64,000 bases of DNA from Persephonella atlantica (GTDB lineage Bacteria; Aquificota; Aquificia; Aquificales; Hydrogenothermaceae): assembly GCF_016617615.1 (NCBI RefSeq), contig NZ_JAACYA010000002.1, forward strand, positions 558,001 through 622,000, written 5' to 3'. The translations under genes and the position numbers were made by a program. The notes under the pieces are model-generated. The model saw only the letters and a program-made list of their open reading frames with translations. It had not been told where the DNA came from and did not search any database. This document shows, one piece after another, positions 1 through 8,550 of the stretch (the first letter of the stretch is position 1; each line of letters starts with the position of its first letter).

Positions 1-452
1 TCAATACCTGAAGCCATTCCTGATATAACACCTATTCCATTTTCCACAAGATACTCGGTAACCTTTACTGCAATTGACTTTCCATAAACAGAGCATTTCC
101 TGCTGCCAACGACAGAAATAAAAGGAATCTTAAAACTGGCAATTCCTTTGAAGAACAGAAAAGGGGGAGGATCAGGAATCTCCTTAAGCAGAGGTGGATA
201 ATCATCATCTTCGATTGTCACATAACCTGCCCCTACTTTTTCAGCTTTTTCCAGTTCTTTTAATGCCTTATCCCTGAGTAGAGTATCTCTGTTTTTCAGC
301 AAAAGAAACAGCTTTTCTCCAAATTGTTCTCTAACAACCTCTGGATTCTGGAGCACATACGATATACTTCCAAATCTCTCCTGCAGTTTTTTTATTGTTT
401 TCCTCCCCACACCCTTTATGAAAGATATCTCAATATAGTCTATAATAGACAT
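1..452 (-). CDS. dprA: DNA-processing protein DprA, N-terminal part (runs off the window)
   Basis: Reading leftwards from the ATG at 452, the frame stays open to the window edge, so only about 150 residues are seen. A helix-hairpin-helix-like stretch (FIKGVGRKTIKKL) lies near residues 11-23. The start of the Rossmann-like DprA fold follows: VVGSRKCSVYGKS and then GVISGMASGI, the nucleotide/ssDNA-binding signature. In the family this protein loads RecA on incoming single-stranded DNA during natural transformation. A GGAGG Shine-Dalgarno sits 5 nt before the start. It is divergent from the PilZ gene with only 27 nt between them. The type IV pilus-type genes pilB/pilC elsewhere in the window would fit a competence role, but that is inference. 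Confidence 0.9.
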   Translation of the reverse strand, partial: MSIIDYIEISFIKGVGRKTIKKLQERFGSISYVLQNPEVVREQFGEKLFLLLKNRDTLLRDKALKELEKAEKVGAGYVTIEDDDYPPLLKEIPDPPPFLFFKGIASFKIPFISVVGSRKCSVYGKSIAVKVTEYLVENGIGVISGMASGI

Positions 453-479
453 CACTACCTCCGAATATAAATATAAAGA

Positions 480-1130
480 ATGGAAAAAACAAAATCATTA
501 TGGAAGCTTATTGGTGAGTTGAAAAAGCAGAAAAAGTTAGAGGTTGCTGTTTTTTATGAAGAGGTTCCTATAAAGGGAGTTATAGAGATTTCTGAAGTGG
601 ACGACAGTCTGGAACAGATAATATGGAAAGCAGACAGAAAAATCTTACCTGTTCTTAAAGAAACAAGGCATATATATTTCAAACTTAATGAGGAGATATT
701 CATTCTTACTGTAATAGCATATGACAGCAAAGAAATAGCAACATCATTTCCTGTTTTAGCTCTGGACAAAAAGCTGAACAGAGCCTATGTAAGGGTCAAA
801 ACATCAGAATCCCATCCCGTTAGAGTAGAGATAGAAGGTATTGATTTTTTTGCTGAAGACATAAGTGAAGCCGGTGTGGGAATTATTTCAGAAGAGACAA
901 AAATAAAAAATCTGGAAGAAGGCAGAGAATACTCAATAAAGCTGAATGTTAAAAATGAAGAAATAACAGTAAAGGGTATTATTGTATACAGGAAGAAAGC
1001 AGGTAAATCTGTTGAAAGAATAGGTATAAAGTTTACGCATATTAAGATGAAAGACAGAGATAAGATAGCAAGATGTATAATGGAAAGGCAGAGAGAGATA
1101 GCCAGAAAAATATCAATGTTCAAATCTTAA
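480..1130 (+). CDS. PilZ-domain c-di-GMP receptor protein
   Basis: 216 residues. The C-terminal half has the PilZ binding signature: R101-x3-R105 followed by D127-x-S129-x2-G132 (DISEAGVG). Residues 1-95 form a beta-rich domain resembling the N-terminal flagellar-brake (YcgR-like) module, although I do not see enough identity to name it YcgR. Its role would be binding cyclic di-GMP and altering motility or surface behaviour. A GGDEF cyclase at 39472-40950 is a possible source of the ligand. No Shine-Dalgarno precedes the ATG. Instead, TATAAA lies 8 nt upstream, suggesting a leaderless or near-leaderless message. The 3' end overlaps the convergent YlqF gene by 4 nt. Confidence 0.85.
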   Translation: MEKTKSLWKLIGELKKQKKLEVAVFYEEVPIKGVIEISEVDDSLEQIIWKADRKILPVLKETRHIYFKLNEEIFILTVIAYDSKEIATSFPVLALDKKLNRAYVRVKTSESHPVRVEIEGIDFFAEDISEAGVGIISEETKIKNLEEGREYSIKLNVKNEEITVKGIIVYRKKAGKSVERIGIKFTHIKMKDRDKIARCIMERQREIARKISMFKS

Positions 1131-1909
1131 ATCCAGTAAGCTTTTATTTTACCTTTTATCCAGTCCCACAGAACTTTTCTTGCTGCTCTTTCTAAGTCTA
1201 TCTTTCCCCCAGAAATTACGTAGTTTAACTTTTTTCCTATCTTCTCCAGCGTTTTTAACGGTTCCTCATCTGGTTCTATACCGTATGTTTCTTCCAGAGC
1301 TTCTGGTCTCTCCCTTAATATCCTGTCTATAAGCTTCTGGGCAACCTCAACAGGCTGTTCTAATTTATCAGGTATCCACGAGCATTTAAGAGCAAGATCA
1401 CTCTGGTATTCCAGTGTTATTATACCCGGTGTGTCAATAAGATATACATTTCTGTAAAGTTTTATCAGCTTTTCTCCCCTGGTCATGCCAGGTTTTGGTG
1501 ACGTTGTTGCAACCCTTTTCCTTTTTAAAGCATTAATGAATGAAGATTTCCCTACATTTGGATAACCAAGAACACCTATCTTGATAATCTTTTTCTTATG
1601 TGAAAGTTCTTTTATAAGATTATCTATCTCTCGTTTGCCTATATTTTTGTGTGAAGAAAAGAGAACAACAGGAAACTCCTTTTCTATTATCTTTTTTACC
1701 TTTCTGGCAAACCACTGGGGAACAAGGTCTGCCTTGTTCATAACAATGACAAGTTTTTTATTCCTTTCTTTCGCCAATTGTTCTATAACACTATTTCTTG
1801 TTTCAAAAGGAATTCTTGCATCTACTATCTCAAAAATAACATCTGCATCAGACAGAACCTTTTTTGCTATACTCTTTTCTCTCAACCATTCTCTTGGTTT
1901 CTCCATCAC
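1127..1909 (-). CDS. ylqF: YlqF/RbgA-family circularly permuted ribosome-biogenesis GTPase
   Basis: 260 residues with GTPase motifs in permuted order: G4 NKAD at 58-61, G1 GYPNVGKSS at 115-123, a G2 threonine in GMTRG, and G3 DTPG at 159-162. This order defines the YlqF/YawG group. RbgA in Bacillus acts in late assembly of the 50S subunit. The short C-terminal helical domain expected after the G domain is present. The start has a good SD (CGGAGATTGTG before ATG). The gene is divergent from lptD and convergent with the PilZ gene (4 nt overlap). Confidence 0.92.
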   Translation of the reverse strand: MMEKPREWLREKSIAKKVLSDADVIFEIVDARIPFETRNSVIEQLAKERNKKLVIVMNKADLVPQWFARKVKKIIEKEFPVVLFSSHKNIGKREIDNLIKELSHKKKIIKIGVLGYPNVGKSSFINALKRKRVATTSPKPGMTRGEKLIKLYRNVYLIDTPGIITLEYQSDLALKCSWIPDKLEQPVEVAQKLIDRILRERPEALEETYGIEPDEEPLKTLEKIGKKLNYVISGGKIDLERAARKVLWDWIKGKIKAYWI

Positions 1910-1965
1910 AATCTCCGAAATAATTTATAATATTTAGTCTAATCAACAGCTCCTGGAGACGATTA

Positions 1966-4002
1966 TTGAAGAAGATTATAATACCAGTTTTTTGTATTCT
2001 GATTCTGATAGGTTTTTCTTACAGCAAAGCTCCTGTGTCTATTGAAGCTGAAAGCATAAAAAAGGTTTCTGAAACAACGGTTGTTGCAGAAGGTTCCGTA
2101 ATAGTAAAGTACAAAGGAGAAGTCCTGAAAGCAGACAAAATAATCTACGACAAAAAAAATAAAAAGATATTCATGGAAGGAAATATAAAAATAAAAACGG
2201 AAAGGTATAATCTCACTGCTGATAAAGGATGGATTGATGAAAAAGGGGCAAACGGGGAATTTTATAGAGTCACAGGAGTAATAGAGAAGTACTACTACAT
2301 AAAGGCAGAAAAAATAAAAAAATTCGGTAACAGATATTACTTTTATAACGGTGAGATATCAACCTGTTCCTTTGATCAGTACGACTGGTACATAAAAACA
2401 AAAAAGGGTGTTCTTATTAAAGATGACAGCATAAAACTGTACAACGTTTCCTTAAAATTCTGTGGCGTTCCTGTTTTTTTCACACCTTTTTTCTCATATC
2501 CTGCAACAAACAGGAAAACAGGATTTCTGTTTCCAGAAATAGGAACAGACAGCTATAACGACTTTAAATACACACAGCCCTTTTTCCTTGTATTAACAAG
2601 ACATTCAGATATGACACTTACTTTTGACTACAGAAATCAGCAGGGAAAAGGTATAGATGTAGAATACAGGAACAGACTTTCTACAGACAGTTATTACACA
2701 GGAAGTTTCACTGTTTTCACAGAAAATTCCGGTGGCAAATGGTGGCAGAACAGAATATACCCTCCATTAAAAAACAGATGGAGAATTTATGGGAAATCGG
2801 ATGTTCACCGTGAGGATTTTGATCTTTCCTTTATATACGACATTCCAAGCGACCCATACTTTTTTGAAGATATATATAATGCAACACAGCTCAGATATCA
2901 GTCATACACAAAAACACAGCTGATTGGACTCTTAGATAAAAAATATTTTACGTTTGAACTGAACTTTGACTTTCTTTACGATTTGACAAAAGACAATAAT
3001 GAGCAGACACTTCAAAGATTACCGGAACTGAGATTTTACCTGAAAAAATCAAAGATATTTAAAAACTTTCCTCTCTATATAGATTTTCTGTCTGTGAATA
3101 CAAATTTCTATAGAGAAAAAGGCACATCAGGTTTCCGCTCTGATAATACGGTAAACATTGAGCTTTACTCATACCTAAAAGGAATATCTAACCTTATCAG
3201 ATTTTCTCCCCGTGGAACATGGTATTACATAACCAGTGGTTTTAAGAAAGACAGATCTCCAACGAGAAATATATTCTCTATTGAAGACAGGCTGAGATAT
3301 ACATTTATCCGAAATTACTCTTCATTTTTACATTCAGTAATACCGGAAGTGAGATTTACAAGAATAACAAAGGTAAATCAGGAGAACCTTCCCAGCTTTG
3401 ATAAAGAAGATAGAATAAAAGATGCAAAAGATATTGATTTTTCCCTTTTTAACATACTGAATTTCAGCAACAACAACTTTCTATCCTGGGAGATATCTAC
3501 CGGATACACGCTCAATAATTACTATTATTTAGGAAACAACAGATTAGACGGCCATAAAAAACCTGTTAAAAACAGATTCTATTTCCAGATAAATGGATTT
3601 TATGGAGAAAACACCCTTTACTATGACTTTTATTTCAATCAGATTGTCCGTTCAATTACAACATTTACCATTCCTGTAACCTCATGGTTCACATACTCTA
3701 TATCTCACTCATTTGATAAAGGGCTGTTTGAAGGTTCAACCACTATTAATCAGATAAATCAAACTGCACGCCTTTATTACAGAAATATATCCTTTTCTTT
3801 TTCTGTGCTAAGCAACATAAAACAGGGATACATACAGAGGAAATCCGCAAGATTTACACTAAACAGAAAATGCTGGAATTTAAGGGTTACATACTCTGAA
3901 GATTTCAACATAATAACAGGGAAAACATTCAGGTCTATATATGTATATATAAACATTCTCAAAACAGATATAAAACTGCCATTTGTGAGCAGAACGCTAT
4001 AA
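1966..4002 (+). CDS. lptD: LPS-assembly protein LptD (OstA)
   Basis: 678 residues with an N-terminal signal peptide (MKK then a hydrophobic core ending near SYS-KA). Residues about 22-130 are an OstA/LptA-like beta-jellyroll (VSIEAESIKK, GSVIVKYKGE, LKADKIIYD). The rest is a long aromatic-rich beta-barrel. The junction segment with PVFFTPFFSYP and KTGFLFPEIG is characteristic of LptD, where LPS enters the barrel. A few Cys flank the junction (ISTCSF, LKFCGV) but there is no obvious CC pair like that of E. coli. The start is TTG at 1966, chosen for the GGAG 8 nt upstream and the intact signal peptide. The product is shorter than E. coli LptD. The tail overlaps the convergent IclR gene by 6 nt. 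Confidence 0.9.
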   Translation: MKKIIIPVFCILILIGFSYSKAPVSIEAESIKKVSETTVVAEGSVIVKYKGEVLKADKIIYDKKNKKIFMEGNIKIKTERYNLTADKGWIDEKGANGEFYRVTGVIEKYYYIKAEKIKKFGNRYYFYNGEISTCSFDQYDWYIKTKKGVLIKDDSIKLYNVSLKFCGVPVFFTPFFSYPATNRKTGFLFPEIGTDSYNDFKYTQPFFLVLTRHSDMTLTFDYRNQQGKGIDVEYRNRLSTDSYYTGSFTVFTENSGGKWWQNRIYPPLKNRWRIYGKSDVHREDFDLSFIYDIPSDPYFFEDIYNATQLRYQSYTKTQLIGLLDKKYFTFELNFDFLYDLTKDNNEQTLQRLPELRFYLKKSKIFKNFPLYIDFLSVNTNFYREKGTSGFRSDNTVNIELYSYLKGISNLIRFSPRGTWYYITSGFKKDRSPTRNIFSIEDRLRYTFIRNYSSFLHSVIPEVRFTRITKVNQENLPSFDKEDRIKDAKDIDFSLFNILNFSNNNFLSWEISTGYTLNNYYYLGNNRLDGHKKPVKNRFYFQINGFYGENTLYYDFYFNQIVRSITTFTIPVTSWFTYSISHSFDKGLFEGSTTINQINQTARLYYRNISFSFSVLSNIKQGYIQRKSARFTLNRKCWNLRVTYSEDFNIITGKTFRSIYVYINILKTDIKLPFVSRTL

Positions 4003-4656
4003 TTTCAATCGTTCTGTTATGTTTCTACCTGTCTCCAGAAGAGCTTTCTTCAAAAACTCCGTGTTCTCCTTCCTGTATCTCTCAATAGGTGCCAGTACGG
4101 AAACAGATGCTATAGGACTTTCTGTCTCATCTCTTATCACCGTTGCTATTTCTACAACTTCAGGCTCCGTATTTTCTATGTCTTCTTCAACAAAAAATCC
4201 TTTCTCCTTTTTTCCTCTGATCATAGCCTTTCCCGGTGCAGAAGTTAGCGCGGGAAATCTCTTGCCAATCCGTGAGTTAACCAGGACAGGCCTTTTAGTT
4301 TCTTCCGAATGAACATAAACAACAGAATCCTCATGTAAAACAGATATATATACACTCTCTCCTGTACTATTCCTCAAACTTCTCATAAAAGGTCTGGCTT
4401 TTTTTAAAAAATACAGATTCTTTATATATGCATGTTCCAGAGATAAAAGTTTCATACCCAGCTTATAATGACCTGTCTCCTTATCCTGCTCAATTATTCC
4501 TTTAACTTCTAATGTTGCCAGTATTCTAAAAACATTGTTTTTGTTCAATCCCAATATACCACTCAGCTCTGTAACTCCAAGATTATCCTTTTCTTTCAGA
4601 GCTTCTATAAGATCAAGAGCTTTTTCCACTGATGTCTTTGCACCTTTCTTTTTCAT
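3997..4656 (-). CDS. IclR-family transcriptional regulator
   Basis: 219 residues. Residues 6-65 form the winged-helix domain (VEKALDLIEAL, GVTELSGILGLNKNNVFRIL, TGHYKLG). Residues 75-219 are the IclR effector-binding domain, with the typical GESVYISVLHEDSVVYV and SAPGKAM segments. The family usually controls catabolism of small carbon compounds, and no target is evident here because the neighbours lptD and miaA are housekeeping genes. The start has an AAGGA SD. Compared with typical IclR proteins of about 250 residues the effector domain is slightly short, mainly at the C terminus. Confidence 0.88.
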   Translation of the reverse strand: MKKKGAKTSVEKALDLIEALKEKDNLGVTELSGILGLNKNNVFRILATLEVKGIIEQDKETGHYKLGMKLLSLEHAYIKNLYFLKKARPFMRSLRNSTGESVYISVLHEDSVVYVHSEETKRPVLVNSRIGKRFPALTSAPGKAMIRGKKEKGFFVEEDIENTEPEVVEIATVIRDETESPIASVSVLAPIERYRKENTEFLKKALLETGRNITERLKL

Positions 4657-4729
4657 ACCAGTCCTTTTAAATGAAATTTTTATAATTTTTCGTATATTTT
4701 ATAACAAAACAAAAGAGAAAAAAGTGAAA

Positions 4730-5668
4730 ATGAGACTGATTGTCATTACAGGAACAACAGCAACAGGAAAAACAGAGCTATCTATACAGCTTGCAAAAAT
4801 GATAGATGGTGAGATTATCAGTGCAGATTCAATGATGGTTTACAGACACATGGATATTGGAACAGCAAAGCCTACTGTAGAAGAAAGACAGGGTATTCCA
4901 CACCATCTCATTGATGTTGTTAATCCTGATGAAGAATTTTCTGCAAAAGATTTCCTGGAGATAGCTGACAGAAAAATAGAAGAAATTACACAGAGAGGAA
5001 AAATTCCTATTGTTGTCGGAGGGACATGGCTCTATATACATACACTTTTATACGGTCTTACAGATGCTCCACCATCGGACTGGAAGTTAAGAGAAAATCT
5101 GTACAAAAGAGATAAAAAAGAACTTTTCTCAGAGCTGGAAAATGTTGACCCACTGTACGCATCAAAGATACATCCCAATGATAAAAAAAGAGTAATAAGG
5201 GCTTTAGAGGTTTATTATCTAACAGGGAAACCTTTTTCACAGTATCATTTGAAACACAGATTCAGAGAAAAGAGATACAGTTTTGCAGGTTTTATACTTG
5301 AGAGGGAAAAAGAGGAGATAATGGAAAGAATAGAAAAAAGGGTTGAAACAATGTTTGAAAAAGGTCTCGTTGAAGAGACAAAAAAACTGTTGGAAATGGG
5401 CTACGAAAAGGCTGTAACCTCAAAACAGGCAATAGGCTACAAAGAACTCATTCCATATATAAAGGGAGAAACAGACCTTCTATCAGCAAAACGGCAGATA
5501 ATTAAAAACACAAAAGATTTTGCAAAGAGACAGATAAGAACATTCAGGTCTAAACTAAAAGGAAAGGATTGGCAGAGAATAACAATATCTAACTATACAA
5601 AGGATAAACTTTTAGATACAATTATAAAAAAAATAAATGTGGAGGAAAAAGATGAACATACAGGATGA
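4730..5668 (+). CDS. miaA: tRNA dimethylallyltransferase MiaA
   Basis: 312 residues. The enzyme transfers a dimethylallyl group to A37 of tRNAs reading UNN codons. Seen are the P-loop GTTATGKT near residue 9, the ISADSMMVYRHMDIGTAKP substrate motif, GIPHHLIDVVNP, and VVGGTWLYI. I choose the ATG at 4730. A GTG two codons upstream (4724) is in frame and possible, and the longer open frame upstream overlaps the divergent regulator without family similarity. It heads the classic miaA-hfq-hflX cluster and its last 17 nt overlap the hfq start. Confidence 0.95.
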   Translation: MRLIVITGTTATGKTELSIQLAKMIDGEIISADSMMVYRHMDIGTAKPTVEERQGIPHHLIDVVNPDEEFSAKDFLEIADRKIEEITQRGKIPIVVGGTWLYIHTLLYGLTDAPPSDWKLRENLYKRDKKELFSELENVDPLYASKIHPNDKKRVIRALEVYYLTGKPFSQYHLKHRFREKRYSFAGFILEREKEEIMERIEKRVETMFEKGLVEETKKLLEMGYEKAVTSKQAIGYKELIPYIKGETDLLSAKRQIIKNTKDFAKRQIRTFRSKLKGKDWQRITISNYTKDKLLDTIIKKINVEEKDEHTG

Positions 5669-5843
5669 GCTTCTGGAAGAACTGAAAGAAGAAGGAAGGG
5701 AAGTTGTTATATACCTTACAAGAGGAACAAGAATTACTGGAAAAATACTGGCATCAGATCAATTTACCATACTGATTGAAGTAAATGGAGAAAAGCAGCT
5801 GGTTTATAAACATGCTATAAGTACAATAGTTGCAGAAACGTAA
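5652..5843 (+). CDS. hfq: RNA chaperone Hfq
   Basis: 63 residues, a minimal Hfq consisting almost only of the Sm core. The Sm1 part is YLTRGTRITGKILASDQFTI, and the Sm2 motif is QLVYKHAISTI (the YKHAIS signature). It would form a hexamer that binds U-rich and A-rich RNA and mediates sRNA-mRNA pairing. The ATG at 5652 is chosen for the GGAGG at 5641-5645. An in-frame ATG at 5637 lies upstream of that SD. The start is inside the 3' end of miaA in another frame, so translation is probably coupled. The disordered C-terminal tail of proteobacterial Hfq is absent. Confidence 0.95.
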   Translation: MNIQDELLEELKEEGREVVIYLTRGTRITGKILASDQFTILIEVNGEKQLVYKHAISTIVAET

Positions 5844-5864
5844 AATAAAAATATATTTAGCCGT

Positions 5865-6983
5865 ATGAGATGTATATTAATAGGAGTAAAAACAAAAGAA
5901 AAAACAGAAAAGGAACTGAAACAGTCTCTATACGAGCTTGAGGGTCTCGTTGAGGCTTTAAACGGAAAAGCATTGGGAAGATTGTACCAGAAAAGAGAAG
6001 TTCCTGATCCGGCCACTTTCATAGGAAAAGGAAAGGTGAAACAGCTAAAAGAAATAGCTGAAGGTACAAAAGCAGACACACTTATTTTTGATACTAAGCT
6101 CTCTCCTGTACAGATATCAAACATAGAGAATATAACAGGTATAAAAGTAATGGACAGGACAGACCTTATCCTGTCTATATTTTCAGAAAGGGCAAAAACC
6201 CGACAGGCAAAACTTCAGGTAGAACTTGCTACATTACAGCACCAGCTTCCCCGAATATACGGACAGAAAGGTAAAGCTCTGTCCCGTATTGGCGGAGGAA
6301 TGAAAACAAAAGGAGCAGGAGAAAAGATAGGAGAGATAAAGGTAAGAACCATAAAAAACAGAATTTCAAAGATAAAAAAAGAGCTTGAACAGATAAAAAA
6401 ACAGAGAGCCCAGCAGAGAAAGTGGAGAAATAAAAACCCAGATGTCCTCAAGGTTGCACTTGTAGGTTATACAAATGCAGGCAAATCAAGTCTCCTTAAC
6501 AGACTTACAAAAAGAGAAACATTTATATCCGACCAGTTGTTTGCCACTTTAGATACAAAAACGTCTTACATTGTATTCCCTGATATAGGTAAAAAAGCTG
6601 TAATCACAGACACCGTTGGCTTTGTTAAAGATATGCCTGAAGAGATAATGGAAGCATTCATGGCAACATTAGAAGAGGTAAAAGAGGCAGACCTTATCCT
6701 GCACGTAATAGATATATCTGACGAAAACTGGACAGAGAAGATGGAAGCTGTTGAAAAAATAATGGAAAAGATAAAAATAAAAGAGAAACCTACCATTGTG
6801 GTTCTTAATAAAGTTGATAGAGTTATTCCTTCAGAGGATTTCCTTGACAGCTCAGAAGAAACAATGCTTACAGGAAAGAGAGAAACTGTTATAATATCTG
6901 TAAACAAAGGCTGGAATTTAGACAGATTGATTGAAAAAATAAAGCTTTATGCAAAAGAGTTAACGGCAGTCAGTTATGATTGA
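5865..6983 (+). CDS. hflX: Ribosome-associated GTPase HflX
   Basis: 372 residues. The N-terminal HflX domain includes PATFIGKGKV and the glycine-rich RIGGGMKTKGAGE. A coiled segment (about 155-190) precedes the G domain, with G1 GYTNAGKSS at 201-209, DTVGF as G3 and NKVD as G4. HflX splits stalled 70S ribosomes after heat stress in bacteria studied. It follows hfq by 21 nt. No SD is visible before the ATG. TATATT lies 7 nt upstream, so an internal, possibly leaderless transcript is conceivable. Confidence 0.95.
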   Translation: MRCILIGVKTKEKTEKELKQSLYELEGLVEALNGKALGRLYQKREVPDPATFIGKGKVKQLKEIAEGTKADTLIFDTKLSPVQISNIENITGIKVMDRTDLILSIFSERAKTRQAKLQVELATLQHQLPRIYGQKGKALSRIGGGMKTKGAGEKIGEIKVRTIKNRISKIKKELEQIKKQRAQQRKWRNKNPDVLKVALVGYTNAGKSSLLNRLTKRETFISDQLFATLDTKTSYIVFPDIGKKAVITDTVGFVKDMPEEIMEAFMATLEEVKEADLILHVIDISDENWTEKMEAVEKIMEKIKIKEKPTIVVLNKVDRVIPSEDFLDSSEETMLTGKRETVIISVNKGWNLDRLIEKIKLYAKELTAVSYD

Positions 6984-6993
6984 GGAGGATAAA

Positions 6994-7341
6994 ATGGAGA
7001 GCTGTGTTTTCTGCAAGATAATAAACAGAGAGATTCCCTCAGAGATTGTTTATGAAGATGAGCTGATGATAGCATTCAAAGATATAGCACCTCAGGCAAA
7101 GGTTCATGTTCTTCTCGTTCCTAAAGAACACATACCTAACAACCTTTACCTTGAGGGAAGGCATAAACCATTGATAGGTCACATAATACTGAAGGCAAAC
7201 GAGATAGCAAAACAGCTCGGCATTGCCGAAACAGGATTCAGACTAATCGTTAACACAGGCAGAGATTCAGGGCAGGAAGTTCCCCACATACACTGGCATC
7301 TTTTAGGTGGAGAACCTTTAGGAAGGTTGATATGCAAGTGA
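6994..7341 (+). CDS. HIT-family nucleotide-binding protein
   Basis: 115 residues. The histidine triad HIHWHLLGG near the C terminus defines the family, and the N-terminal CVFCKIINREIPSEIVYED is typical of the HINT/HinT branch (purine nucleoside phosphoramidase). The first Cys pair CxxC of this branch is kept. The start at 6994 is chosen for GAGGAGG ending 5 nt upstream. An ATG at 6976 would overlap hflX and lie before that SD. Its stop overlaps the next gene, so the two are probably co-translated. Confidence 0.92.
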   Translation: MESCVFCKIINREIPSEIVYEDELMIAFKDIAPQAKVHVLLVPKEHIPNNLYLEGRHKPLIGHIILKANEIAKQLGIAETGFRLIVNTGRDSGQEVPHIHWHLLGGEPLGRLICK

Positions 7342-7934
7342 TGGGAAATAAAGTGGTTAAGGAAGTTGATACAAGAGGAATGTTCTGTCCCACTCCCCTT
7401 ATATTTGTATCAAAAGAGCTGAAAAATATACCTGTAGGAAAAAGATTAAAGGTACTGGCAGACGATAAAGCATTTAAAAAAGACATAAAGATATGGTGCC
7501 ACGATACAGGAAACAAACTCATCTCTCTTGAAGAAAATAATGGAATTATAACGGCAGTTATAGAACGCGGTAAAGGATGGCATGGGGATACGCTGTTTGA
7601 AAAACTGAAATTCTATGCAATAGGCGTAAAACTTCATATGTACGATTATTTCTTTAGAGTCTTTAAATCTGCAGGCCCAAAATACATAATAACTTTTATG
7701 TCCATACCGGAAGGTTTTAGAGCGATAGACTTTCTTAAAGAAAAAGGGATTAATGATTTCGTAACTCTGCCTGTTCCTGACGAGATTTACGAGTTCTGCG
7801 GCGTTGTTATAGGATTTAAAAGCAAAGATAGAGCCGTACAGGTTTACAACTTTCTGAAAGATCACAGTTTTGGTGTGGAGAATATCCATATCGTTGACAG
7901 GAAAAGAAAATATCCCGTATTGAAAGATTTTTAA
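7332..7934 (+). CDS. TusA-like sulfur-carrier domain fused to a DUF3343 domain
   Basis: 200 residues. Residues 9-80 are a TusA/SirA fold with the CPxP motif (C19-P-T-P), where the Cys carries persulfide in characterised TusA proteins. Residues 117-195 resemble DUF3343, a putative Se/S carrier-like family, with FMSIPEGFRAIDFLKEKG and then VPDEIYEFCGVVIGF, whose conserved Cys-Gly is C156-G157. The linker (about 81-116) is aromatic-rich. The fusion suggests sulfur or selenium transfer between the two Cys, which is inference. The start is ATG 7332 with GGAAGG 5 nt upstream; ATG 7341, overlapping the HIT stop, is an alternative. It is convergent with the Cys-rich regulator (4 nt overlap). Confidence 0.8.
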   Translation: MQVMGNKVVKEVDTRGMFCPTPLIFVSKELKNIPVGKRLKVLADDKAFKKDIKIWCHDTGNKLISLEENNGIITAVIERGKGWHGDTLFEKLKFYAIGVKLHMYDYFFRVFKSAGPKYIITFMSIPEGFRAIDFLKEKGINDFVTLPVPDEIYEFCGVVIGFKSKDRAVQVYNFLKDHSFGVENIHIVDRKRKYPVLKDF

Positions 7935-8542
7935 GACTTTTTCATCTTATTTATCTGGAATGTAACATTCTGCGGATGACAGCAACCCTTCAAACTTATA
8001 TTCATATTGTTAACTATCGCATTGTACGCATCCATAAAATTCATTACCTCGCCACCAAATCCTTTTTTGAACCTTTCTGCATCATCTTTTGAAGCAAATG
8101 GAATCGCACTGGGACTACAGCAGGGAACTGCTGAACTCCCTACAACATACCATGCATTCAGAGCACTGACAGGGTTTTCTGTAATAAAGTCGTATGTTAT
8201 AGCTGAAACTTTCTTATCTTCGTATTTGCTGTGAAGTAAAAATCCACAGTGCTCACAGCATGCCTCTATAACTTTGTAATCTTCCACAGTAATCCTGTAT
8301 GGGTATGCCCTCGTTATCGGCTTGTCACATATGGGGCATGTATCTACAATAAGAGCTTCAGGATTTTCTCTTTCATTTAAGAGGATCGCACCATGTTTTC
8401 TCTTTATCTCCCCTTCTTTCTCCAACTCTCTCACATCTCTGTATATGGTCATCTCTGACACATTAAAAATCCGGCTCAGCTCTTTAACAGATATTTCTTT
8501 TCTGTCCTTTAATATTTCCAGTATTTTTTCTTTTCTGTTCAT
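7931..8542 (-). CDS. DeoR-type HTH regulator with a Cys-rich NosL-like C-terminal domain
   Basis: 203 residues. Residues 1-55 are a DeoR winged helix (ISVKELSRIFNVSEMTIYRDVRE). The remainder is not the sugar-phosphate domain of DeoR. It carries C69-P-I-C72, C95-C96-E-H-C99, C141-C142 and C187-C188, and the stretch WYVVGSSAVPCCSPSAIPFAS followed by DDAERFKKGFGGEVMNF resembles the copper-binding accessory protein NosL. A metal- or thiol-sensing regulator is the natural reading, but the ligand is unknown. Its target could be hisB/dnaC upstream or the convergent sulfur-carrier gene. The start has a GGAGGAAGT SD just before ATG. Confidence 0.72.
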   Translation of the reverse strand: MNRKEKILEILKDRKEISVKELSRIFNVSEMTIYRDVRELEKEGEIKRKHGAILLNERENPEALIVDTCPICDKPITRAYPYRITVEDYKVIEACCEHCGFLLHSKYEDKKVSAITYDFITENPVSALNAWYVVGSSAVPCCSPSAIPFASKDDAERFKKGFGGEVMNFMDAYNAIVNNMNISLKGCCHPQNVTFQINKMKKS

Positions 8543-8550
8543 ACTTCCTC

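Noticed and set aside
4535-4729. Upstream extension of the miaA open frame
   Set aside because: It runs antisense through the 5' end of the IclR gene and has no MiaA-family sequence before the P-loop; the ATG at 4730 fits the family start.
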